NCBI GenBank assembly: GCA_027298165.1
Contig: JAPUGN010000173.1
Coordinates: forward strand, 1-6,237
Length of the DNA: 6,237 nucleotides
Reading direction: 5' to 3'
Origin: Nitrospinota bacterium
GTDB lineage: Bacteria; Nitrospinota; Nitrospinia; Nitrospinales; Nitrospinaceae
The translations under genes were made by a program, and so were the position numbers. The notes beneath the pieces were generated by a model, which was given only the letters and a program-made list of their open reading frames with translations, did not search any database and was not told where the DNA came from. This document shows positions 1-5,904 of the stretch, in pieces. Position 1 is the first letter of the stretch, and the number at the start of each line of letters is the position of its first letter.

Positions 1-199
1 CGATCAGCTCGAGGCAGTGACCGGCGCGGTCGGGATCGCAGGGACCCGGCGACAGGCCGAGTCCCTCGGGGGCCAGGGCCATCGCCTCGTCGGCGCCGAG
101 GGCGTCGTTGCGCCTCACCTCGACCCCGGCGCCGAGCTAGCCCAGGTAGTGGCGCAGGTTGTAGGTAAAGCTGTCGTAATTGTCGATTAAGAGAAACAT
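1..199 (-). pseudogene. trpG: Anthranilate synthase / aminodeoxychorismate synthase glutamine amidotransferase subunit, 5' part, with in-frame TAG
   Basis: Read leftward from the ATG at 199-197 the protein opens MFLLIDNYDSFTYNLRHYLG, the classic N-terminus of TrpG/PabA class I glutamine amidotransferases (IDNYDSFTYNL is the hallmark). Codon 21 (plus-strand 137-139) is TAG, where the family normally has an acidic or polar residue before LGA. After the stop the same frame continues as a good family match: VRRND, then ALAPEG and LSPGPCDPD, the conserved SPGP block. The gene leaves the window at residue 66, before the catalytic Cys. The enzyme would supply ammonia from glutamine to make anthranilate (tryptophan) or aminodeoxychorismate (folate); this fragment cannot separate the two. 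A single G-to-T change (GAG to TAG) explains the stop, so it is a nonsense mutation, a base-calling error, or less likely amber recoding. Upstream SD is weak (GAG about 8 bases before ATG). No trpE is next to it. Confidence 0.8.
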
Positions 200-294
200 T
201 TCAAAACTCTAAGCACACGTTCCTCAACCTGAATGTGAAAACGGATGGCCCATGGCCCGCCCCGCCCGGGCCACCCACCGGGGAGCCGGCCGGA

Positions 295-323
295 ATCATG
301 CAGTGCGGCCCTGCCAGCGTCAA
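295..323 (-). promoter_or_regulatory. Candidate sigma70-type promoter for the trpG-like gene
   Basis: On the minus strand, TTGACG (plus 323-318, five of six to the -35 consensus) is followed by a 17-base spacer and CATGAT (plus 300-295, four of six to the -10). Transcription would run leftward with a GC-rich leader of about 90 bases before the ATG at 199. I see no tryptophan-rich leader peptide or clear attenuator in that leader. In such GC-rich DNA this may be chance. Confidence 0.3.
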
Positions 324-358
324 GTGCGGCCCGCCCGGACCGCCGGCCGCGAAACCCC

Positions 359-389
359 TTGACCTTCCAGTCACTGTAAGGTCCATACT
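359..389 (+). promoter_or_regulatory. MerR-family-type promoter/operator (CueR-like)
   Basis: A -35 box TTGACC (359-364) and a -10-like box CATACT (384-389) are separated by 19 bases, the over-long spacer typical of promoters activated by DNA distortion by MerR-family regulators (CueR, ZntR, MerR). The spacer carries a dyad: left arm ACCTTCCAGT (362-371), central C (372), right arm ACTGTAAGGT (373-382). The arms are reverse complements at nine of ten positions, and ACCTTCC/AAGGT is close to known CueR operators. It points rightward, but no metal-resistance gene follows directly. The nearest such genes lie beyond the RiPP cassette at 5681-6237. No merR-family gene is in the window. The structure is directly visible; the metal and the target gene are inference. 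Confidence 0.6.
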
Positions 390-714
390 GCGCTCCATTG
401 ACCGATAACCGCAACGTCGGGCCCGTTTTCGCCCGCGGTCGAAGCCAGCACCGACCTGACGCCGCGTGTCATCGATGCGCGGTTGAACCGGCGGGGGCCG
501 GGCGCTCGGCGTTTGCCGAACGACCGTTTTCGCGCACCCGAATGCACCTTGACGGGGGCTCGGATGCGCCGCGTGGCCCAACCCAAGACGCCAAACGAGA
601 ATTAATGGCCACGCTTTCAATCGATGCTCGATTGTGCTACCGTTTTCGGTGCTTGGGAGGAGTCATCTGGGAAATCCCGGTTTAATAGTTTTTGGGGAAT
701 GTCGGCTGAAAGTG

Positions 715-752
715 CCCTGCCTTAATTGATTTCCTGCTAAATCATTAATCAG
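715..752 (+). repeat. Left copy of an imperfect element flanking the cassette
   Basis: Blocks in order are CCTGC, CTTAATT (721-727), TTCCTGC (731-737) and ATTAAT (744-749), then CAG. The same blocks in the same order, with shorter spacers, recur at 5609-5637 just past the last cassette gene. Both copies also lie near an exact TTAATAGTT 9-mer (682-690 and 5631-5639). They could be remnants of insertion or attachment sites, or paired regulatory sequence; AT-rich chance similarity is possible. Confidence 0.3.
722..748 (+). promoter_or_regulatory. AT-rich inverted repeat / possible operator upstream of the precursor gene
   Basis: TTAATTGATTT (722-732) pairs with AAATCATTAA (739-748) across a 6-base loop CCTGCT, giving about ten base pairs with one bulged T at 727. 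It lies roughly 120 bases ahead of the preferred precursor start, where an operator or leader hairpin would be expected. No T-run follows, so it is not a classic terminator. Confidence 0.3.
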
Positions 753-859
753 ATTGCCAGAACAATCAAAGGCAACCGCGGGGTGTATTCATGGGGCATC
801 TTGCAGTTTTGGTACGGCTGTTCTTCGGATTAGTCGGCTACTTTAAAAAAAATACGGGG

Positions 860-867
860 GGAGGGAG
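860..867 (+). promoter_or_regulatory. Shine-Dalgarno that selects the GTG start of the precursor
   Basis: The G/A-rich run 856-867 includes GGAGG (860-864) about four bases before GTG at 869. This is a far better ribosome site than the one ahead of the in-frame ATG at 791, and it yields a precursor of the usual length with a normal signal peptide. Confidence 0.5.
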
Positions 868-868
868 C

Positions 869-1201
869 GTGAGCCGGATAATATCCACATTGAGGCGCAA
901 ATTTGTGGCCCGGTTTATACGTGGAAGCGCTATCAAAGCACTGGTCGGCGCCATTTCCAGTCTCCTTTTTGTGTTCTCACCAATGCCCGTTGAGGCCAGC
1001 CTTCAACGCGAATTTGCCGACAAAAGCGTTAGCGTGCAACAGGTAAGCGATCGGGTCAAACGCGTCCGTGCGCGCCTGGCTGACGAGGACAAACTACCGC
1101 CAGAAACCCAATCCAAACTGAAACAGCTCTCACAATGGTACAACTGGGGGAATTGGCCAAATTTCTGGAATAACTGGCCCAACTATTGGTGGAACTACTG
1201 A
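869..1201 (+). CDS. grrA: GRR-type RiPP precursor with a six-unit W-x-N core (candidate triceptide)
   Basis: A 110-residue precursor when read from GTG at 869; an in-frame ATG at 791 would add 26 residues. Residues 1-20 are basic, 21-43 are hydrophobic and end PMPVEA, a good Sec signal peptidase site (cut before SLQREF). A predicted helical leader follows (QQVSDRVKRVRARLADED, residues 57-74), resembling the VxxRL helix of GrrA-type precursors. Residues 90-109 are the core: WYN, WGN, WPN, F, WNN, WPN, Y, WWN, then terminal Tyr. These are six W-x-N triplets, the motif that three-residue cyclophane-forming radical SAM enzymes (XncB, OscB/GrrM families) crosslink from the Trp ring to the Asn beta carbon. 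The maturase gene follows after 23 bases, so the two are almost certainly one operon. Unlike named GRR precursors the core has no Gly-Arg-rich repeats and only one Gly. Role as precursor: strong inference from motif plus neighbour. Number of rings, cleavage and activity are unknown. Confidence 0.82.
   Translation: MSRIISTLRRKFVARFIRGSAIKALVGAISSLLFVFSPMPVEASLQREFADKSVSVQQVSDRVKRVRARLADEDKLPPETQSKLKQLSQWYNWGNWPNFWNNWPNYWWNY
1136..1198 (+). repeat. W-x-N triplet array encoding the core peptide
   Basis: Six TGG-NNN-AAY units: at 1136, 1145, 1154, then TTC, 1166, 1175, then TAT, and 1187. The asparagine codons alternate AAC and AAT and the middle codons differ (TAC, GGG, CCA, AAT, CCC, TGG), so the protein pattern is conserved while the DNA is not a clean duplication. 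That points to selection on the peptide. The Phe and Tyr break the array into blocks of three, two and one triplets. Confidence 0.75.
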
Positions 1202-1224
1202 GTCTTTTGCCCGGAGCTCACCGC

Positions 1225-2397
1225 ATGGACCCGATCAATCAACAGACAGGCTCTTTGCCGCCTCCGGACAATCATTCGATCGAACTTCTGGTGCTGCAGG
1301 GTACGCCTTTCTGCAATATCGATTGCTCCTACTGTTATCTGCCGGACCGCGAAAACACCCGGCGGATGAGCCTGGAGACCCTTAAGAAAATTGCGGAACG
1401 TCTTCATGAGAGCGATCTGCTGGGCCAGCGCCTCACGGTCGTCTGGCATGCGGGCGAACCCTTGACGCTCCCCATCGAATACTACGAAGAAGCCATCGCG
1501 CTTTTGGCGGAAGCAAAAGGCCCAAACACAGTCATTGACCACAGTTTTCAGACCAACGGAACACTCATCAATGAAAGATGGGTGCACTTCTTCAAACAGT
1601 ATGATGTGCGCATCGGCGTCAGCCTGGACGGCCCAGCCTGGCTTCACGACAGATACCGCAAGACCCGGCGTGGCACGGGTTCGTTTGAGAAATGCATGCG
1701 TGGAGTACGCCTCCTGCAAGAGAGCGGGCTCGGATTCCACGTCATCACCGTGGTCACGGCCGATACCCTGGATCACGCCGACGAACTGTTCGATTTTTAT
1801 GTATCAAACGGCATCCGTCAGGTGGGTTTCAATATCGAAGAGATCGAAGCCGCCAACGCCTCGTCCAGCCTGGAACGGGAGGGTGCCGAGGCTGCCTTCG
1901 GGCAATTCCTGCGCCGTTTCATCGAACGCCAGAAATCCCAACCGCCGGGGACCTTGACCATCCGGGAGTTCACCACGGCTTTCGCCGCCATCGCCCGCCC
2001 CAACGATATGCCCGGGCGGAACCAGCAGACTGTTCCATTTCGCATTCTCAGCATTGACGTTGAGGGTAACATCAGCACGTTTTCGCCGGAACTGCTTGGT
2101 GCCCGTTCGGAAACTTACGGTAATTTCCTGTTCGGAAACGTCCATGAGCGGAGTTTCAGGGAAATCCTTTCCCACCCCGCATTCCGGAAGACCATGGGCG
2201 AGATCGAGCGCGGAGTCCGCGCCTGCCGGGAAAGCTGCGATTACTTCGAGTTTTGCGGCGCTGGCGCGCCCGGCAACAAATTCTTCGAAAAAGGCCGTTT
2301 CGATGTGACGGAAACGCTGTTCTGCCGTCTCACGCAAAAAGCGGTCATCGACGCCGTCCTCGACGATATGGAACAGGAGCTCGAACTCGTTGGCTAG
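1225..2397 (+). CDS. grrM: GrrM/OscB-type cyclophane-forming radical SAM/SPASM peptide maturase
   Basis: A 390-residue enzyme from ATG 1225, chosen because GGAG (1213-1216) sits 8 bases upstream; an earlier in-frame GTG at 1186 overlaps the precursor and has no ribosome site. The radical SAM motif C30-NID-C34-SY-C37 binds the 4Fe-4S cluster that cleaves SAM; HAGEP (75-79) is the GGEP-like SAM-binding strand, SFQTNGT (107-113) and SLDGP (133-137) are typical of SPASM peptide maturases. The C-terminal part has STFSPELLG (284-292), YGNFLFGNV, and a compact Cys set C334-x3-C338-x5-C344 with C367, inside CGAGAPGNKFFEKG...TETLFCRL, which is characteristic of GrrM/FxsB-like proteins. Members tested elsewhere link an aromatic ring carbon to the beta carbon of the residue two positions on. 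Cytoplasmic, acting on the upstream precursor. No separate RRE partner protein is visible. It overlaps the next gene by 8 bases, suggesting translational coupling. Family assignment is strong; ring chemistry on W-x-N is inferred. Confidence 0.92.
   Translation: MDPINQQTGSLPPPDNHSIELLVLQGTPFCNIDCSYCYLPDRENTRRMSLETLKKIAERLHESDLLGQRLTVVWHAGEPLTLPIEYYEEAIALLAEAKGPNTVIDHSFQTNGTLINERWVHFFKQYDVRIGVSLDGPAWLHDRYRKTRRGTGSFEKCMRGVRLLQESGLGFHVITVVTADTLDHADELFDFYVSNGIRQVGFNIEEIEAANASSSLEREGAEAAFGQFLRRFIERQKSQPPGTLTIREFTTAFAAIARPNDMPGRNQQTVPFRILSIDVEGNISTFSPELLGARSETYGNFLFGNVHERSFREILSHPAFRKTMGEIERGVRACRESCDYFEFCGAGAPGNKFFEKGRFDVTETLFCRLTQKAVIDAVLDDMEQELELVG
2375..2379 (+). promoter_or_regulatory. Shine-Dalgarno inside grrM that supports the TTG start of the third gene
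   Basis: AGGAG lies ten bases before TTG at 2390. The next in-frame Met codons (residues 78-79) would remove the only membrane segment, so the TTG start overlapping the grrM stop is preferred. Confidence 0.55.
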
Positions 2398-5300
2398 GCA
2401 ACCCAAACCACCGGCGAACGGCCAGGGTGGCGGCGGCGGCAATCGATCTTGGTTGACCCGCATCGCCAGTGGCATCAGCGCGGTGGCCTCATGGATCACC
2501 TCTGCTGTCTCAGGCGCGGTAAGCAAGAAGATAGTAGGGTACCTGGTCCTTGCGGCCCTCGTCATCGTCCTTGCGGTCCCCGTCATCGCCGGATTTTGGT
2601 GGGGCGCCGATCGTCTGGGCATGATGGAGACCCATGGGGAAATCATCATCGACGCGCCCAAGGTCTATACCCGCGAACGCCTGGTCAACGACCGGTTCGA
2701 ACAGGAAAACTGGCTGCGCAAGCAGCTCAAGGGCATGGATAAGGATTTCGAGGAGCGGATTCAGGCGCGAACGGTCAGGCGCATGCGGCGGCGCATTATG
2801 TTGGACGTCGCGGCATTGGGTAAAGGCGTGGACCCGGCAGTACTCCAGGCACTGAACAACGCGGCGGCACCCGGTGACAAGGGGGAGTCTGGTGGCGGTA
2901 ATGAGCCGGTTCAGGGCCTCCACGTAGACCGTTTTCATGATCACAATGCCTTCCGGGAGGCGATCCGCGACGAACTGATGCAGACCCAGTTGGACGACCA
3001 GCACGACATCGCAGGGAACACGTTATACCGGCTCAATTTCGATGCGACCCTGGTGCCGGGGGAGGACACCTCATCACTGGCCTTCATCCTGATCGAGGCC
3101 AAAGAGGATGGCCGGGATGAAACTGTTGAGACCGAAGCCAAGAACATTGCGCGGCAACTGGCCGAGCAACTCTCCAAGCAGTTTACCGAAAAGGACGCGG
3201 CGCAACTTGCCGAACAACAGGAGGAAGCCAAGAAGCTGGCCGGGCTCCTCGATGAACAACTGAATAAACTTGCCAACTATCGGCATATCTATGAAAGCTG
3301 GCACAAACACCTGCAACGGCTGTTCAATCGGGCGAATATAGACCGGGCCAAGAACCTATTCGGGCGGTTGGGTGGCGACCAACGCAAAACAGATATGGAG
3401 AGGACGGAACTTCACAACTTCCTGCTGGCGGAAACAGCGAATCTGCTTGTCAAAAAAAAATGGGCCGAGAATGACGATCATGCGCGCAAACTGATCCGTC
3501 TTTATATCATCCTGGCCCGTCGCGGCCACAACTGGTTTAATGCCATGGGATTCAAAGGTTACCTGGAAGGGAATCTCAAAGCGAAAGGGTATAGCATTGC
3601 GAATCTTGCGTTCGGTCCGCCACCTCACCCGTCCAAGCCAGATTGTAGTGCGGACGGTGGACAAGCAGGCGATCACGCCTGCCGAGGACAGGCCGCAGGC
3701 GAAGGTGCTGGCACCCGGGGGCAATATGCGCCCACCTTGTCGCCGGACAAGAAAACAAAAATAGCCAGACGCCTTTTTCTAAGAGCCTGCACCTTTAAAC
3801 ACCGGCAGAATGGGAAAGAAAAAGAAAATCGACCGACGTTCCGTGTTCCGGTTTGGGACCAGATGGACGGTAAGGCCGCCGACAACACCTATACTTCAAA
3901 AGGCGAAAAAAAAATTAATAAAATCAAAACTGTATTTATGCCCTGCCTGCCGACCGCAGACCTCATAGATGCTTCCCTGGAGGCTGCAATCGGTCTGCGA
4001 AGGAAGATTTCCAGCGAGACCGCTAACGACGACTTGGGCAAAGAGTTCGTCTTCCTCAAAATTGCGCTCAAACATTTCGATACCGTACGCACGTCTCTTG
4101 CTAACGCGGAGGGTGATTCTAAAGCGGAGGGTGATTCCGGAATGCGCCGCGGCAACACGAACACCCTTTCGCCCCCCGGTTATATGGACGCGAAGACCTG
4201 CCGCAATTTCGTGCCGGTCTATAAAAATTTCGTCAAAGCTAATTTGGTCCGCAAAGACAATATTCAGACCCGCAAGATGTTCGAACCTGCCCTGTGGGGT
4301 TACGTCTGCACCCTGGCAGGGTCAATTACGTTGCAGATGATCGAGGAAACCATCGTTGATTTTGCCATCCATAAATTTTCCGGGCAACCACGACTCGACC
4401 TGCCGGACGTTCCGTTGTCTTGCTTTTTCAAGTTCGAAAAGCAGGGATGTGAGTTCGGTAATTGCCGGATGATTTTGCACTCGCGCTGGGAACCGAAAAC
4501 CGCGCTGGATAAGAAGACGGTAAAAGACTGTGGTGAAGATTGGATAGTCAAAACCGAGTTCATGGACGCTCTTACCCGCGACACCAAGGCGTTCAGTTAC
4601 GGCGTCACGCCCAAGGGAATCGTCGAGCGCATCTCCTCCCTCCTGGCGAAGCAGGACACGGCCCGCATCATGCTCAAGGGCGGCCTTTCCAGCGGCGCGG
4701 CGGTTGCCGGGGCCGTGATAAATATTCTCAGCGAGTCGGAGAAAAGCCTGCAAGGAATCCGCCGCAATCCCCTGGTCGTCGGCCTCGGCGATCACGACCT
4801 GGGACCAGGCGGTGAAGATAACGGGACAGATGACAAGAGGACAAAAGACAAGCGTAAAGAAAAAAAGATTGAAAAGGATCGGACCGTGCGTTTTGGATGG
4901 CTTCTCGGCCCCCGTTACCAAGACGGAGACGAGGCCATCCATATCCCCGTCCAACACACCCTTTCCGCCGTCATCTCCGTACCAGGTTGGTGGCGGGGCC
5001 TCAAGCTCAATATTTGGCGGTGCTGGATTAACAAGAGGAAAATCGGCGCCTGGTCCATCATGGGAGTTCGTAAAAGGGCTACTGAAATCTGCAAGGATGA
5101 GGAGCCAAAACCTTCAGAAATGTGGGTGCGGTTGCCCGGCGCCGTCGATGAGATTTCCGCGAAACTGAAATACAGCGTCATCGAACGGCCCTACATCCGC
5201 CAATCTACCCTCCTGCAAAAACCAATTTTGGAAGTGGGCCGTCCCGGGGAAGTAATCTTCGAGGGCGGCAGGCTGTGGCGCAGTACGGTCGTCACCCTCG

Positions 5301-5602
5301 GCAATCAGCAAGCCGACCGCATCGTCGTCCTGCCGCACATGCGGGGCATCATCGCCAAGTTCGACTGCATCAAACGCCCCGCCGGCATGACGATAACGGT
5401 GACCAATCCACACGTATTCGCCGTGGTCTGGACCAGTGAAGACCGAACTGCCGAACTGCGAGTCGATCTTGAACCGTTCCAGTACTCGGATGGAGAAATT
5501 CCCTGTTACGCTGACGACTCTAACTTCCGGCCCGGCGATTATTCTCTCAGCTCAGACAAAAAAGACAAGGAAACCCCAGGGATGCCCAACTATCAGCCAT
5601 AG
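2390..5602 (+). CDS. Large single-pass membrane-anchored protein of unknown function, third gene of the RiPP cassette
   Basis: I do not recognise this 1070-residue protein. Residues 1-48 are a basic, Gly-rich likely cytoplasmic tail (GGGGG at 13-17); 49-70 form one hydrophobic membrane segment ending in FWWG. The rest is hydrophilic and should lie in the periplasm. Visible parts: a charged helical stretch (91-140), a Glu/Gln/Lys/Ala-rich likely coiled coil (240-296), an odd Gly/Ala/Cys segment (411-445, possibly frameshifted), a mixed middle region with several Cys (T515-C725), a duplicated AEGDS (573-583), a Lys/Asp-rich linker (801-832), and a C-terminal part that looks beta-rich: FGWLLGP (835-841), HIPVQHTLSAVISVPGWWRG (851-870), then EVIFEGGRLWRSTVVTLG (954-971) and VVLPHMRGIIAKFDC. 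No protease, ATPase or transporter motif is seen. Start is TTG with AGGAG, overlapping grrM by 8 bases, so it is probably translationally coupled. Plausible roles: scaffold, export or anchoring partner, or target of the modified peptide; all are guesses from context. Confidence 0.85.
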   Translation: MARQPKPPANGQGGGGGNRSWLTRIASGISAVASWITSAVSGAVSKKIVGYLVLAALVIVLAVPVIAGFWWGADRLGMMETHGEIIIDAPKVYTRERLVNDRFEQENWLRKQLKGMDKDFEERIQARTVRRMRRRIMLDVAALGKGVDPAVLQALNNAAAPGDKGESGGGNEPVQGLHVDRFHDHNAFREAIRDELMQTQLDDQHDIAGNTLYRLNFDATLVPGEDTSSLAFILIEAKEDGRDETVETEAKNIARQLAEQLSKQFTEKDAAQLAEQQEEAKKLAGLLDEQLNKLANYRHIYESWHKHLQRLFNRANIDRAKNLFGRLGGDQRKTDMERTELHNFLLAETANLLVKKKWAENDDHARKLIRLYIILARRGHNWFNAMGFKGYLEGNLKAKGYSIANLAFGPPPHPSKPDCSADGGQAGDHACRGQAAGEGAGTRGQYAPTLSPDKKTKIARRLFLRACTFKHRQNGKEKENRPTFRVPVWDQMDGKAADNTYTSKGEKKINKIKTVFMPCLPTADLIDASLEAAIGLRRKISSETANDDLGKEFVFLKIALKHFDTVRTSLANAEGDSKAEGDSGMRRGNTNTLSPPGYMDAKTCRNFVPVYKNFVKANLVRKDNIQTRKMFEPALWGYVCTLAGSITLQMIEETIVDFAIHKFSGQPRLDLPDVPLSCFFKFEKQGCEFGNCRMILHSRWEPKTALDKKTVKDCGEDWIVKTEFMDALTRDTKAFSYGVTPKGIVERISSLLAKQDTARIMLKGGLSSGAAVAGAVINILSESEKSLQGIRRNPLVVGLGDHDLGPGGEDNGTDDKRTKDKRKEKKIEKDRTVRFGWLLGPRYQDGDEAIHIPVQHTLSAVISVPGWWRGLKLNIWRCWINKRKIGAWSIMGVRKRATEICKDEEPKPSEMWVRLPGAVDEISAKLKYSVIERPYIRQSTLLQKPILEVGRPGEVIFEGGRLWRSTVVTLGNQQADRIVVLPHMRGIIAKFDCIKRPAGMTITVTNPHVFAVVWTSEDRTAELRVDLEPFQYSDGEIPCYADDSNFRPGDYSLSSDKKDKETPGMPNYQP
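4106..4141 (+). repeat. Two tandem 18-base units within the large gene
   Basis: GCGGAGGGTGATTC occurs at 4106-4119 and again at 4124-4137, an exact 14-base match in an 18-base period. It adds six residues in frame (AEGDSK then AEGDSG), in a probable flexible loop. It looks like a recent slippage duplication without functional meaning. Confidence 0.7.
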
Positions 5603-5608
5603 GCTAAC

Positions 5609-5637
5609 CTGCCCTCTTAATTTTCTGCCATTAATAG
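5609..5637 (+). repeat. Right copy of the imperfect element flanking the cassette
   Basis: Blocks CCTGC (5609-5613), CTTAATT (5616-5622), TTCTGC (5623-5628) and ATTAAT (5630-5635) then AG match, in order, the element at 715-752. It lies directly between the end of the large gene (5602) and the point where right-flank coding sequence resumes (5681). Confidence 0.3.
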
Positions 5638-5641
5638 TTAC

Positions 5642-5655
5642 GGTGTCCCGACACC
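5642..5655 (+). terminator. Short hairpin after the cassette, weak terminator candidate
   Basis: GGTGTC and GACACC form an inverted repeat with CC between, realistically a five-pair stem with a CCCG loop. It lies 40 bases after the large gene's stop, the expected position for a terminator, but no T-run follows, so intrinsic termination is doubtful. Confidence 0.3.
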
Positions 5656-5680
5656 AGATCCACACCCTGAGGGCTGACTG

Positions 5681-5890
5681 ATAGACCCCTATCTGAGCTA
5701 TCCGGACTTAGACGTCACCAAGATCCTCGAAGGCCGCCTGGCGTGGCGCGGCAACGACCGGCTGAAGGTGGGCAAGGTGGAGGAGAAGGACGAAAAAACC
5801 ATCATTGCCGAGATCGTCACCGTCAACGATTCCCTGGTCAAGCGGCTGGAGTTCAACCGCAGGACCGGAGCGCACCGAATGGTCCGCTGA
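5681..5890 (+). pseudogene. 5'-truncated tail of a small PepSY-like periplasmic protein
   Basis: Reading from ATA at 5681 to TGA at 5888 gives 69 residues with coherent protein character: an acidic start with PYLSYPDLDVTKILEGRLAWRGN, then LKVGKVEEKDEKTIIAEIVTVNDSLVKRLEFNRRTGAHR. The NxxLKVGxVxEK...AEIVTxxxSLVxxxxxxRxTG pattern matches the C-terminal domain of small exported PepSY-like proteins that deltaproteobacteria often encode near metal genes; I recall this pattern but cannot search it. An in-frame TGA sits at 5675, and no ATG or plausible start precedes the domain, so signal peptide and N-terminus are missing. Its left end falls 41 bases after the ATTAAT block of the flanking element, so the break may mark the cassette's right junction. 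Alternatively it is an older decayed gene. Confidence 0.55.
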
Positions 5891-5904
5891 CGATCGGCGC
5901 GGTT

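Larger units (their letters stand above)
390..868. other. Long intergenic region before the RiPP precursor; composition switch
   Basis: No convincing gene lies here. From 390 to about 640 the DNA is GC-rich like the left flank; an open frame at 398-685 has no family resemblance and arginine-rich, shadow-like composition. From about 640 to 790 the DNA becomes AT-richer and holds several short inverted repeats: GGGA/TCCC (670-679), the hairpin at 722-748, GATTG/CAATC (752-767) and TTGCC/GGCAA (754-775). The cassette promoter most likely lies within 640-790, but I cannot pick a convincing -35/-10 pair; TTGATT at 726 with TCAGAT at 749 is only a weak candidate. The composition step near 640 is a plausible left edge of acquired DNA. 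Confidence 0.45.

Noticed and set aside
201..620. Minus-strand 139-residue open frame
   Set aside because: Low-complexity Gly/Pro/Arg content and no recognisable domain; it lies across the candidate trpG promoter and the MerR-type operator.
601..640. Possible sigma54 promoter (TGGCCACG near 606)
   Set aside because: The GG and GC elements with the required spacing are not both present.
398..685. Plus-strand 95-residue open frame after the MerR-type promoter
   Set aside because: No family resemblance, Arg/Pro/Gly-rich composition typical of chance frames in GC-rich DNA, no ribosome site, and it spans the composition step near 640.
791..868. ATG start giving a 136-residue precursor
   Set aside because: Weaker ribosome site, and it adds a second hydrophobic stretch ahead of an otherwise normal signal peptide; kept as an alternative start only.
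1186..1224. Upstream GTG start giving a 403-residue maturase
   Set aside because: No ribosome site, it would overlap the precursor core, and the extra residues do not resemble the family; ATG 1225 has GGAG at good spacing.
1804..2661. Minus-strand 285-residue open frame
   Set aside because: It is antisense to the clear radical SAM gene and the start of the large gene; its sequence is a shadow with no motif of its own.
4106..4141. Possible CRISPR or regulatory repeat
   Set aside because: Only two adjacent 18-base units inside a coding frame, multiple of three; a simple in-frame duplication.
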